Assembly: GCA_016212515.1 (NCBI GenBank)
Contig: JACRFZ010000123.1
Span: 1-45,995 of the forward strand
DNA length: 45,995 bases
Origin: Candidatus Melainabacteria bacterium
GTDB taxonomy: Bacteria; Cyanobacteriota; Vampirovibrionia; Obscuribacterales; Obscuribacteraceae
Reading direction: 5' to 3'
The notes beneath the pieces are model-generated. The model worked only from the letters and a program-made list of their open reading frames with translations, made no database searches and had not been told where the DNA came from. This document shows, in pieces, positions 8,298 through 16,189 of the stretch (positions are counted from its first letter, which is position 1; the number at the start of each line of letters is the position of its first letter). The position numbers and the translations under genes were made by a program.

Positions 8298-9704
8298 TTA
8301 ATCGGCACTCTTATCTTTCTCGGTGTTTTCGGATTGCTCCCGGGCGGCCAGAGCTGCTTTGAAGGCGGCTTCGGCGGCTTCGCTCAGAGGCTCAATCGGT
8401 GCTGTTTCAGAAAGTGAGGAGGTTTGTGGCGGACTGTTTTCGGCAGCGGCAGGGGCTGCGCTTTCGCCCGTGCTCTCGGGGGAGCTGCTGAAAATATAAT
8501 TGTAGAAACCGGTCATCCAGCCCTTTTCAATGCAGAAAGTGGAAATTGCTACCAGCGTAATACTGAAGAGAATAACTCCAAAGGCCATTTCCCTGATCAG
8601 ACCGGCAGCCGGCAAGCCGGAGTCCATGACCATGGAAGCCAGTACCGCTGCGGCAAGCCCTTTGGGGACCATGGTCGAGACAATGGATGCATCGTAACTG
8701 CTGAAGTTCTTGGCCACAGTGAAACGGGTGACCAGCAGTCTGACGATCATGGTCCAGACGGTGAGCAGGAAACTCGCCCCCAGAAGCTCTTTTGATGTGA
8801 AACGCATGGAAATTCCCACGTAGACAAAGAAAAGAGATTTGAGCAGGAAGACCAGGGCCGAGAAGAAGGTGCGCTCCATGAAGGATACGGCCAGGGGTTC
8901 TCCCGGCAGGCGCGAGAGCTTGCTCAGGCTTTTTACTTCCGATACGTTCCCGAGCACAAGACCGAATACCAGAGCCGTTACCGGTCCACTGTAACCAAAC
9001 AACTCGGCTGCTCCGAACAAGATGCAGACGAAAGCCGGGGTGCAGAAAATATTGTTTTCCACTCCCCTCACGAATTTGAGAAGCTTGGCCCAGAGCAGTC
9101 CGGCTGCGCCTCCCAGGATGGCCGCCAGGACGAAGGAGGCGATGATGCGTCCCACCACCACGGTGGGCATGACTGTATTGTGCTGGGCGAATTTGAGAAA
9201 GGCTAGCGTAGAAACGATGCCCAGGACTTCGCATATGGTCGCTTCCAAGATGAGCGTGGTGCGGGTTTCTTCCGTAACCTTCAGTTTGGCCAGCATGGGA
9301 ACCACCACCGGCGGCGAACAGGCGGCCACAATGGAGCCCAGAATGCAGCCTTCGGCCAGGGTCATGCCCACCAGGCGGTGAGCCAGCACGACCGTGGTGG
9401 CAACGGTCATGCTGAAGTTGATCAGACCCAATTTGACGGAAGTGAGAAAGCTCCTGGCCAGGAGCTGAAAATCTATATCAAGACCGCATTCGAACAGGAT
9501 GATCACCAGGGCTACCGTGGTGAAGACATGGCCCACATCACCGAAAGATTCCGTATGCACAAAGTTGGTAACCGGTCCAAGCAAAAGCCCGAGAAGCACC
9601 AGCGGCAAGACGTCGGGAATACGAGTTTTTTCAAAGATGACGGCAAACAGGTGCGCCAGAAAGACGATGGAGCCGACGGCAATCAGTGGGATGGGGGATT
9701 CCAT
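8298..9704 (-). CDS. cation/proton antiporter (CPA superfamily)
   Basis: A 468-residue membrane protein with about 12 hydrophobic segments, from residue 5 to about 400, and a cytosolic Ala/Glu/Ser-rich tail (about 405-468). It should exchange Na+ or K+ for H+ across the inner membrane. Family features: RIPDVLPLVLLGLLLGP in helix 2 and the half-helix FECGLDIDFQLL. The ion-site motifs are atypical. Where CPA1 proteins have TDP this has ACSPP (about 132), and where they have Asn-Asp (or Gln-Asp in CPA2) it has ICEVLG (about 160), leaving only a Glu. It is last in the lnt-DUF192-crotonase-antiporter operon and starts 2 nt after the preceding stop. Confidence 0.85.
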   Translation of the reverse strand: MESPIPLIAVGSIVFLAHLFAVIFEKTRIPDVLPLVLLGLLLGPVTNFVHTESFGDVGHVFTTVALVIILFECGLDIDFQLLARSFLTSVKLGLINFSMTVATTVVLAHRLVGMTLAEGCILGSIVAACSPPVVVPMLAKLKVTEETRTTLILEATICEVLGIVSTLAFLKFAQHNTVMPTVVVGRIIASFVLAAILGGAAGLLWAKLLKFVRGVENNIFCTPAFVCILFGAAELFGYSGPVTALVFGLVLGNVSEVKSLSKLSRLPGEPLAVSFMERTFFSALVFLLKSLFFVYVGISMRFTSKELLGASFLLTVWTMIVRLLVTRFTVAKNFSSYDASIVSTMVPKGLAAAVLASMVMDSGLPAAGLIREMAFGVILFSITLVAISTFCIEKGWMTGFYNYIFSSSPESTGESAAPAAAENSPPQTSSLSETAPIEPLSEAAEAAFKAALAAREQSENTEKDKSAD

Positions 9705-9706
9705 GT

Positions 9707-10453
9707 CTATAGCTTACTCAGTCGCTCTTTGAATTCATTTGACAGGTAACTGTTTCTGATGCGCTCCATTTGCTTGACTAAGACTTCGCTGTCCGGAGTT
9801 CTGCGGCGACGGCTCAAACTCTGTTTTACTTCCTTGATGGTGTTGCTCGAATTGGCGGCAATGGTTTTGGCCTGGGTGAGGGTGTAGGCTGTAAGTTCCG
9901 CCTCTTCCATGGCTTTGTTGACCAGACCGATGGCCTGGGCTTCGATACCGGATATGGTGCAACCACTGAAGAGTAATTCTCTCGTTCTGGCGGTGCCGAT
10001 TAAATCGGCCAGGCGATTAACACAACCGTCATCGAGGACGATACCCAGTTTTGCCACCGGTATGCCCAGACTGGCATCGGCGGCGGCATATCTGAGATCG
10101 CAGGCACTGGCAAGCAAACAAGAACCACCCAGGCAGGCGCCATGAATGCGGGCTATGGCCGTGAGCGGCGCGTAATAGATGGCTTCCAGGGCGCCGGCGA
10201 TGGCCCGCCAGAGATAATCAGCATCGGCTGTGGTCTTCAGCTCTTTTAGATCGGTAAAATCGGCACCGGCTCCAAAATTGCCCCCCACACCGGCAAAGAT
10301 GATGACGCTTGTGCCGGCCAGTGCTTCTTCCTGAATGATTTCCGGAATGGCCAGCCACATTGGTGTGGAAAGAGCATTTCTCTGCTCCGCCCTGTCGATC
10401 AATATAGTAGTAACTTGGTCCTGGCGTTCCAGCCGGAAGTTTGGGGCTGCCAT
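9707..10453 (-). CDS. crotonase-fold protein (enoyl-CoA hydratase/isomerase family), catalytic acids substituted
   Basis: 248 residues with the complete crotonase fold: AEQRNALS near residue 25, the CoA/oxyanion strand NFGAGADFTDL (about 60-70), and the second oxyanion loop HGACLGGSCLLASACDL (about 104-120). Hydratases have Glu in GGGCELA and in the GQPE stretch; here these read GGSCLLA and GIPVA, so neither catalytic Glu is present. An Asp in IVLDDGC aligns with the catalytic Asp of dienoyl-CoA isomerases. Acyl-CoA binding is likely but hydratase activity is doubtful. The C-terminus is basic (LSRRRRTP). It sits in a tight operon, 2 nt from genes on both sides, with lnt upstream. Confidence 0.85.
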   Translation of the reverse strand: MAAPNFRLERQDQVTTILIDRAEQRNALSTPMWLAIPEIIQEEALAGTSVIIFAGVGGNFGAGADFTDLKELKTTADADYLWRAIAGALEAIYYAPLTAIARIHGACLGGSCLLASACDLRYAAADASLGIPVAKLGIVLDDGCVNRLADLIGTARTRELLFSGCTISGIEAQAIGLVNKAMEEAELTAYTLTQAKTIAANSSNTIKEVKQSLSRRRRTPDSEVLVKQMERIRNSYLSNEFKERLSKL

Positions 10454-10455
10454 GA

Positions 10456-10938
10456 TTACTTAGGCAGATTGAAGGTGACGCTGTCGCCTTCCTTCACCCC
10501 ATGTCTCTGGCAGAAGCCGCCCGCTACCTCGATTACATGGGAGACTTCCACTTCCCCTTCGCTGGGATAACGCGGACATTCATTGGGATTGGTGGACTTG
10601 CAGGGAGGCACATCGTGGCTTATTTTGATGATCTTGCCGTCTTTGACGAAGATCATATCCAGATTGATGAAGCAATGGTACATCCAGAAAGCCACCGGTC
10701 TTGGTGGGTTGAAGAGGAAGACCATGCCCTGGGTTTCAGGCAGGGCGGTGCGGTACATGAGACCCTGTTGAATTTCCGCATCGGTCTCAGCCACTTCCAA
10801 CTTCACTTCTTCGTTGCCAAGTTTGACGGTGGGCATCATTGCCAGTGCCTCTTTTGTTGTCAGGTAGAGAAAGGAGCACAGTATTAGTAAAAGCGAAAAG
10901 CATTTTTGCTTTAGCGAGCAGTCAAGATTGATTCTCAT
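10456..10938 (-). CDS. exported DUF192 protein
   Basis: 160 residues: a signal peptide (about 1-33, CFSLLLILCSFLYLTTKEALA) followed by one DUF192 domain. Family hallmarks are EIQQGLMYRTALPETQGMVF (about 57-76), the FWMYHCFINLDMIFV strand pair and the C-terminal HVIEVAGGFCQRHGVKEGDSV. DUF192 proteins are small periplasmic beta proteins whose biochemical role is not established. Two extra Cys in PPCKSTNPNECPR suggest a disulfide. The start ATG overlaps the lnt stop codon by 4 nt, so the two are translationally coupled. Confidence 0.88.
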   Translation of the reverse strand: MRINLDCSLKQKCFSLLLILCSFLYLTTKEALAMMPTVKLGNEEVKLEVAETDAEIQQGLMYRTALPETQGMVFLFNPPRPVAFWMYHCFINLDMIFVKDGKIIKISHDVPPCKSTNPNECPRYPSEGEVEVSHVIEVAGGFCQRHGVKEGDSVTFNLPK

Positions 10939-12581
10939 AGCCAGCGCATCCGGTTGTAGGGGGTTCTGGAGTAGATGAATTGTACCGTGTCCAGGAGAAT
11001 TCCGCGTTTGAGGGCATAGGAGCGGCTCACCACCATGCCCAGAGGGTCGATAACGGAAGAGATGCCGGTATTGGTGGAAAGGATCAAATATCTCTTGTTT
11101 TCCACGGCGCGCAAGGTGGCGCAGGCTAAAAACTGTTTGCCAAGTGAGGAATTATGGAACCAACCCAGGTTGGCCAGGCAGACAAGCAAGCTGGCGCCTT
11201 TGCGTACTTCGTCGGAAACCAGCTTGGGATAGACGATTTCGTTGCAAATGGCCACGCCCACTTTGCCGAAACCGCTGGTCAGTAGTCGGGCTTGCTTGTC
11301 CTCGAGAAAGCGTTCTTTGGAAGCCGGAATTTTTTCCCTCAGATCTTCGGGAATCTTTTGATAGATCAAATTTATAGGTATGGATTCGCCGAAGGGCACC
11401 AGCTTTTGCTTGATATAGGTGGTTCCCGGCAGCCGGAAGGGGCTCAAGAGTTTGGCGGAGTTGGCATAGCCTTCTTTTAAAGGTTCCACCGCTCCGTAGA
11501 TCACTTCTTTTTTCTCGTTGGCGGAAATGGCTCGCAGTACTTCCTTCAAGCCGTCGGCGCCAGGTTTGTCCTGATTGGCCGTGACCACCCCTTCGGGTAA
11601 CACGAGAAGAGCGGCTCCCTGTGCGGTGCTAAGCTCCTGATAGCGGGTTTTGAATTCGGCCTCGCTGATGGTCTTGAAGCGTTCCTCTTCGATAGAGACA
11701 TTGCCCTGCACAATAGCTATGGGCACGGGCGGCGATTCCGGCGTCACGCGCATAGCTTTTTCCGGTCTGACGGCTTCCGCCAGGTGGCTGATGCGAAATT
11801 GTCCCCAGCCCACGATCAGGGATATGCAAACCAGGCTGAGGGCCAGGTCTATGGCCATGCCGGCCTTGGTATTAAATTGATCGGTGCGGGCTCCCATGCC
11901 CCTCACCAGGGGGGTGGCTTCGATGACCACGGCAGCCAGAGCGGCATTGACCATGACCAGCAGGAAGTCGACAGCGGCGCTGCCGCCCAGGGCCGCTACC
12001 TGGATCAAGGGCAAGTTGCGCGATTGAGTATAGGCGAGCTGGCATAGAGGGATGCCGAAGAAGAGCGGGGAAGGGCTGACCACCCACATGAGAAAGACCC
12101 AGATGGCCGGTACGACTATCAAATAAGGATAGAATGGTCGCCTGAAGTGAGGCAGAAAGCCGGGTCTGGTCGGCAAGTGATAGACCATGAGGGCGAAGGC
12201 GGCGAAGAGCAGGGACAGGTGGCAGGTCTCCAGGGCCCAGGCCAGAAAGACCAGTTGATAGCCGAGGATGTCGGGAATCTGCATCCAGCGTAGTGGACTT
12301 AAGCCGGTGAAGAAACTGAGGGCGATTGCAAAGTAACCGGCCCCGAAGACGAAGCCGGTGAGCGTGGCTTGCAAGCCGTTCTGGCAGCCGCGAATCAGCA
12401 CCAAAAGTGGTGCCAGGGCGAACCAGGCCAGGTAATCCTGGTCGAAACCAGGAGTGGCGAAACCGAGCACTGCACCCATGGCAAAGGCACAGGGCAATTT
12501 AATTGATTGCCTTGCCGTTTCAAGCCAGCCCGCTTTCGGGGTGAGGCTTATAGGGGTGAATTGAATTTCCCGACTGAACAT
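10935..12581 (-). CDS. lnt: apolipoprotein N-acyltransferase
   Basis: Adds the third acyl chain to the N-terminal Cys of lipoproteins at the outer face of the inner membrane, the last step of lipoprotein maturation in diderm bacteria. About 548 residues: six or more membrane helices in the first 260 residues, then a nitrilase-like periplasmic domain. The catalytic triad is visible: Glu in VLPEGVV, Lys in KQKLVPFGE and Cys in VAICNEIVYP (usually ICYE). A further helix would normally follow; here the C-terminus ends shortly after DTVQFIYSRTPYNRMRW, so it seems to be absent or degenerate. ATG 12581 is chosen over a TTG three codons upstream. It is the first gene of a four-gene operon and is divergent from ruvC, with 22 nt between the starts. 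Confidence 0.93.
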   Translation of the reverse strand: MFSREIQFTPISLTPKAGWLETARQSIKLPCAFAMGAVLGFATPGFDQDYLAWFALAPLLVLIRGCQNGLQATLTGFVFGAGYFAIALSFFTGLSPLRWMQIPDILGYQLVFLAWALETCHLSLLFAAFALMVYHLPTRPGFLPHFRRPFYPYLIVVPAIWVFLMWVVSPSPLFFGIPLCQLAYTQSRNLPLIQVAALGGSAAVDFLLVMVNAALAAVVIEATPLVRGMGARTDQFNTKAGMAIDLALSLVCISLIVGWGQFRISHLAEAVRPEKAMRVTPESPPVPIAIVQGNVSIEEERFKTISEAEFKTRYQELSTAQGAALLVLPEGVVTANQDKPGADGLKEVLRAISANEKKEVIYGAVEPLKEGYANSAKLLSPFRLPGTTYIKQKLVPFGESIPINLIYQKIPEDLREKIPASKERFLEDKQARLLTSGFGKVGVAICNEIVYPKLVSDEVRKGASLLVCLANLGWFHNSSLGKQFLACATLRAVENKRYLILSTNTGISSVIDPLGMVVSRSYALKRGILLDTVQFIYSRTPYNRMRWL

Positions 12582-12603
12582 CACCTTCAAATGTTACACT
12601 TAA

Positions 12604-13152
12604 ATGAGCTTTTCATTGCTTTTCCGGGCGTTATATTTCGGCCTTAATTTGAAACCAGAAGAGAAAACCAGACGCATCCTGGGAATCGACCCGGGCACCG
12701 CCACCGTGGGCTTTGGAGTGGTGGAGGTAAGCGGCATCAACAAGTTTGCCTATATCGCTTCGGGGGTAATTTCCACTCCCAAGACATTGCCGACCGGGGC
12801 TCGCTTGAAAATGATCCGAGAGGATATTCTTTCTGTTTACGATGAATATCTGCCACAGGAAGCTGCCGTGGAAGCGCTTTTCTTCTTCAAGAATGCCAAG
12901 ACCCTGGTGCCGGTTGCCCAGGCCCGGGGAGTTATTCTGGAAGCCCTTTCCTGTCGCAATCAAATTCCAGGAGAATATACGCCCATGCAGGTGAAGCTGC
13001 AAATTTCCGGTTATGGCAAGGCTGAGAAACACGAAGTGCAGTGGGCCGTGGCCCGGCTATTGAACTTGAATGAAATAGTAAAGCCCGATGATGCTTCCGA
13101 CGCGCTGGCTATCGCTGTTTGTCATGCCCGCATGGCTTCCTTGCCGGTTTAA
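12604..13152 (+). CDS. ruvC: Holliday-junction resolvase RuvC
   Basis: Cleaves four-way DNA junctions with RuvAB during recombinational repair. RNase-H-like fold with all four acidic residues: Asp in ILGIDPGTATVGFG (residue 29 from ATG 12604), Glu in VEALFFFKNAKT, and the C-terminal pair in KPDDASDALAIA. The fold starts about 22 residues later than in most RuvC proteins. Either ATG 12604 gives an N-terminal extension, or the true start is TTG 12649, which would put the first Asp at residue 14. No good ribosome-binding site is seen for either. It ends directly against the convergent membrane-protein gene (stop codons adjacent). Confidence 0.95.
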   Translation: MSFSLLFRALYFGLNLKPEEKTRRILGIDPGTATVGFGVVEVSGINKFAYIASGVISTPKTLPTGARLKMIREDILSVYDEYLPQEAAVEALFFFKNAKTLVPVAQARGVILEALSCRNQIPGEYTPMQVKLQISGYGKAEKHEVQWAVARLLNLNEIVKPDDASDALAIAVCHARMASLPV

Positions 13153-13824
13153 TTAGCGGTAGAGTTCGCCTAAAGTAAAGAGTGCCACCACCTTTGGGGC
13201 GACTATTACCGACAGTGCGGCAAGGGCCGGTAGAAAAATCCTTTTGAACGTGGATTTTTCGCTGCCGCCTCGCTCAAAGCTTTTCAACGGTTCAGCCAGC
13301 ACAGTCAGGGGCAAGCCGGCCACAGCCCCCGCCGTCATGATGAGATTGACTAAGCGCCCCAGGGTGTCCATCGTGAAAGTTGGTGCCTGGGCGAGAAAAT
13401 TTCCCTCCAGGGGCATGAGCGGATCTGAGATGGTCATGAGCAGGAAGACCTGCCAGAGCCGCAAAGGAAAGCAGCTCCGCAGAAAGAGAAAGCAGAGTGC
13501 TTGCGTGAGGAAGTAGACGACCATCACCACCAGTGCAGTCTGGTTAATGATGCGGCTCAAGTAGCAAGCGGTGATGCCGCAGGCCGTAAAGAGAAAGCAG
13601 AAGTGCAGGGCGAGCCAGAGAGGCGGTACGGCTTTTTCCGCTTTTTCCGGGGGCTTCAGACTGTGATAGAGATAAACGGCCACGAAGAGCGTATAAAGCA
13701 GGGGCGGTAGATAGGAGGGTTCATGAAGAGCGCTCAAGATCGGTACAAGACCTGATGCCGCCAGGTATTGCAGCGGTTTCCATTTATTCTTTGTACTTGA
13801 CTCTTCTTGCGGCCTCTTTTCCAT
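13153..13824 (-). CDS. integral membrane protein of unknown function
   Basis: 223 residues with about six hydrophobic segments (for example VPILSALHEP.., LLYTLFVAVYLY, LALHFCFLFTACGITACYL, TALVVMVVYFLTQALCFLFL) and a charged N-terminus. I recognise no family. It resembles small CPBP-like or cyanobacterial exosortase-associated membrane proteins only in topology. It starts 1 nt after the BtuF-like gene ends and closes that three-gene operon. Confidence 0.65.
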   Translation of the reverse strand: MEKRPQEESSTKNKWKPLQYLAASGLVPILSALHEPSYLPPLLYTLFVAVYLYHSLKPPEKAEKAVPPLWLALHFCFLFTACGITACYLSRIINQTALVVMVVYFLTQALCFLFLRSCFPLRLWQVFLLMTISDPLMPLEGNFLAQAPTFTMDTLGRLVNLIMTAGAVAGLPLTVLAEPLKSFERGGSEKSTFKRIFLPALAALSVIVAPKVVALFTLGELYR

Positions 13825-13825
13825 C

Positions 13826-14770
13826 TCAACTTACCCGGCTGTAATTCAGCCACGACTTTTCATACTTAGCAGGAAAAGCCTGCGGGTAGAAAATTTCGGC
13901 AAGGATCTCCAGGGAGTCAATTAGCCTTGGTCCGGGGCGATTGAAGTACTGGTTGCCGTCAGCAATATAGAGCCTCTCGTTTTTCACGGCTTGCAGGTCA
14001 TGAAAGCCCGGTATATTGATCAGGGCAGGCATTTCTTTCAGGGTGCGCTCGTTATCGAAACCGCAGGGGGTGACGATGATTACGTCCGGCTCCCGGCTTT
14101 GCAGGGCGGCAAAGTCCATCCAGGGGGAATGCCGCCCTGCTTCACCGAACAAGTTTATGCCCCCTGCCATTTCCACCAGCTCCGGCATCCAGTTGCCCGC
14201 TGCCATCAAAGGCTCTATCCATTCGATCACTGCTACCTTGAGCGGCGCCCTGCCGCTTTCTGTCAGATAGCGCCGCGCTTTCTCTTTTACTTCTGCCAGC
14301 CGCTTGCGACTGACTTCAATCAGTGTTCGCGCTTCCTTGTCTACATTGAGACGACTTCCCACCTTTTCCAGATCAAGAAAGTAGTCCTCCAGGCAATTGG
14401 GCGACAGAGAGATGATCTCGGGGCGGCTGTGGATAAGCACCCCAGCGGCTGCTTCCACATCCTTGAGGCTGACGGCGCAAACCTCGCACTGGGCCTGGGT
14501 TAGTACATGGGTCGGTGCCAGTTCGTCCAGCTTTTGGGCGTCCACCAGGTAGACGCTCAGCGACTTTTCGAGAATTTCTTTCACCCGGGAGTCGATTTCT
14601 TTACTGCTGCCGTCCACGTTGAATTTTGGTGCAGTGCAGACCGGCAGTGATTTTACGGATGCCGGGTAGTCGCATTCGTGCGAGCGCCCTACCATATGAT
14701 CACCCAGTCCGAGGGCGTGAATTATTTCGGTGGAAGAGGCTATTAGTGATACTATGCGTGGTGCAGTCAT
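13826..14770 (-). CDS. cobalamin-binding-type periplasmic-binding-fold protein (BtuF-like), no signal peptide
   Basis: 314 residues with the two-lobed class III binding-protein fold. Lobe 1 begins RIVSLIASSTEIIHALGLGDHMVGRSHECDYP, lobe 2 has EWIEPLMAAGNWMPELVEMAGG (about 185), then VIIVTPCGFD and a YFNRPGPRLIDSLEILA ending. These are the marks of the cobalamin/BtuF-like family. It starts directly at the mature fold with no signal peptide, as in a known leaderless subgroup. Other possibilities are a cytosolic corrinoid-binding protein or an undetected export route. The ATG overlaps the stop of the hydroxyacid oxidase by 4 nt. A corrinoid link would fit the B12-dependent ethanolamine ammonia-lyase genes elsewhere in the window. 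Confidence 0.8.
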   Translation of the reverse strand: MTAPRIVSLIASSTEIIHALGLGDHMVGRSHECDYPASVKSLPVCTAPKFNVDGSSKEIDSRVKEILEKSLSVYLVDAQKLDELAPTHVLTQAQCEVCAVSLKDVEAAAGVLIHSRPEIISLSPNCLEDYFLDLEKVGSRLNVDKEARTLIEVSRKRLAEVKEKARRYLTESGRAPLKVAVIEWIEPLMAAGNWMPELVEMAGGINLFGEAGRHSPWMDFAALQSREPDVIIVTPCGFDNERTLKEMPALINIPGFHDLQAVKNERLYIADGNQYFNRPGPRLIDSLEILAEIFYPQAFPAKYEKSWLNYSRVS

Positions 14771-15885
14771 GGTCTCTCACCCTCTCCACCGGCAAAGAAC
14801 GGGCTCTTTACCAGGTCCCGGCCGACTTCCTTCAAACTGGCTACTCCAGCCAGTTGCATAGAAAGTAAGAGTTCCTCCTGCAGGGTGGAAAGCACCGAAC
14901 GCACCCCGCTTTCTCCCTGGCAGGCCAGACCCCAGAGAACCGGACGACCGACCAGGACGGCTCTAGCACCGAGAGCCAGGGCCTTGAGTATGTCGGTGCC
15001 GCGGCGAATGCCGCCGTCCATCAAGACCGTAGTGTCCGGCACGGCCCGGCAGATTTCCTCCAGGGCCTCGATACTGGAGACGGCTGTGTCAAGCTGCCTG
15101 CCGCCGTGATTGGAGACGATGATGCCGGCTGCTCCGGCGGCTACCGCCTTGAGGGCGTCGTCGCCCCTGAGAATACCTTTTACCAGGACCGGAAGCCCTG
15201 CCTCTGCCACAATCCATTCCAGGTCGGCAAAGCTTAGGCTCAGGTCGTAGAGGGAGGCAATATAGTCGGCCAGGGCATTTTGTCCGGAGTTGCCGCTGAT
15301 ATCTTGCAGGAAAAAACGCTCCAGGTTGCGGGCGCTCAGATGAGCCGGCAGATGAAAGCCGTTTTTGCAGTCCCTTGGTCGCTTTCCGAGGCGGGGTGAG
15401 TCGACGGTGAGAACGATGGCTCGCACGCCGGCCTGCCTGGCCCGGGTCAGTAGATCCCTGGTTATTTCCCTGTCTTTATATACGTAGAGTTGGAACCAGA
15501 GACGAGCCCTCTTTCCTTCCGGAGTTTCGGCAGCCGCCACTTCTTCTATAGAGTGGTTGGCCAGGGTGGAGAGAGTCATGATGGTAGAAAGTGATGCGGC
15601 GGCCCGGGCCGAAGCCAGTTCTCCCTGAGGGTGGGCCAGACAATGAAAAGCCGTGGGCGCTATCAGAATAGGCATGGGCAGTTTCTCGCCCCATAAGTCC
15701 ACTGCCATATCCACACTGCTTACGTCCACGAGCATGCGCGGTCTCAGCTTAATAGCGTCAAAATCACTGCAATTTCGTCCTAAAGTGATCTCGTCCTCAG
15801 CCCCGCCCTGGTAGTAGTCGAAGTAGCTCTGCTCAAGATTGCGGCAAGCCAGGTCTTCCATCTCTTTGATTGTCAGCGTGGTCAT
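14767..15885 (-). CDS. FMN-dependent alpha-hydroxyacid oxidase/dehydrogenase
   Basis: Oxidises an L-2-hydroxy acid (lactate, glycolate or similar) to the 2-oxo acid with FMN. A (beta/alpha)8 barrel of 372 residues. Landmarks: YYQGGAEDEITL near residue 23, PILIAPTAFHCLAHPQGE with FMN-binding residues, a Lys in VLVKGILRGDDA, the catalytic His and substrate-binding Arg in SNHGGRQLD, and DGGIRRGTDILKALALGARAVLVGRP for the FMN phosphate. ATG 15885 is chosen; a TTG at 15954 would add 23 residues before the conserved fold. It heads an operon with the BtuF-like and membrane proteins. The substrate cannot be decided from sequence alone. Confidence 0.92.
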   Translation of the reverse strand: MTTLTIKEMEDLACRNLEQSYFDYYQGGAEDEITLGRNCSDFDAIKLRPRMLVDVSSVDMAVDLWGEKLPMPILIAPTAFHCLAHPQGELASARAAASLSTIMTLSTLANHSIEEVAAAETPEGKRARLWFQLYVYKDREITRDLLTRARQAGVRAIVLTVDSPRLGKRPRDCKNGFHLPAHLSARNLERFFLQDISGNSGQNALADYIASLYDLSLSFADLEWIVAEAGLPVLVKGILRGDDALKAVAAGAAGIIVSNHGGRQLDTAVSSIEALEEICRAVPDTTVLMDGGIRRGTDILKALALGARAVLVGRPVLWGLACQGESGVRSVLSTLQEELLLSMQLAGVASLKEVGRDLVKSPFFAGGEGERP

Positions 15886-16189
15886 GACCCTTGGTCCTGT
15901 GAAAATTAGCGGTTGGGAAACTGATCTTAGCTTATCTAAGAGTAGTGGGCGCAATTGACCCGCTCGGCAACTCTGATACTGCCGGTAATGGCAGCCCGGC
16001 GCCGGGAAATGTGCCGGTTCATAGCCCTGTTACCGCCCGAGACATTGTCGGCGCTTCCCTCAAAATAAGGTTAGAGATATTTAGTGGGCGCTTCTTGAAA
16101 AGCTTCGATTACCTGGCTCTTGGGGCTGTCAATAGTAAGGGCGAAATGTTATATTGAGCGTGTCTTAACTAACTTTCCGGGTCTATTTA
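15886..16189. other. intergenic region between divergent genes
   Basis: No gene is seen in these 304 nt. The stretch holds a short hairpin (CTGCC ggtaat GGCAG near 15978), a palindrome (CCCGGCGCCGGG near 15993), and a candidate promoter at 16126-16155 for the + strand membrane protein. Confidence 0.4.
16126..16155 (+). promoter_or_regulatory. candidate promoter for the 333-aa membrane protein
   Basis: CTGTCA at 16126-16131, an 18-nt spacer, and TATATT at 16150-16155. The predicted start near 16162 gives a leader of about 28 nt to ATG 16190. Confidence 0.35.
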
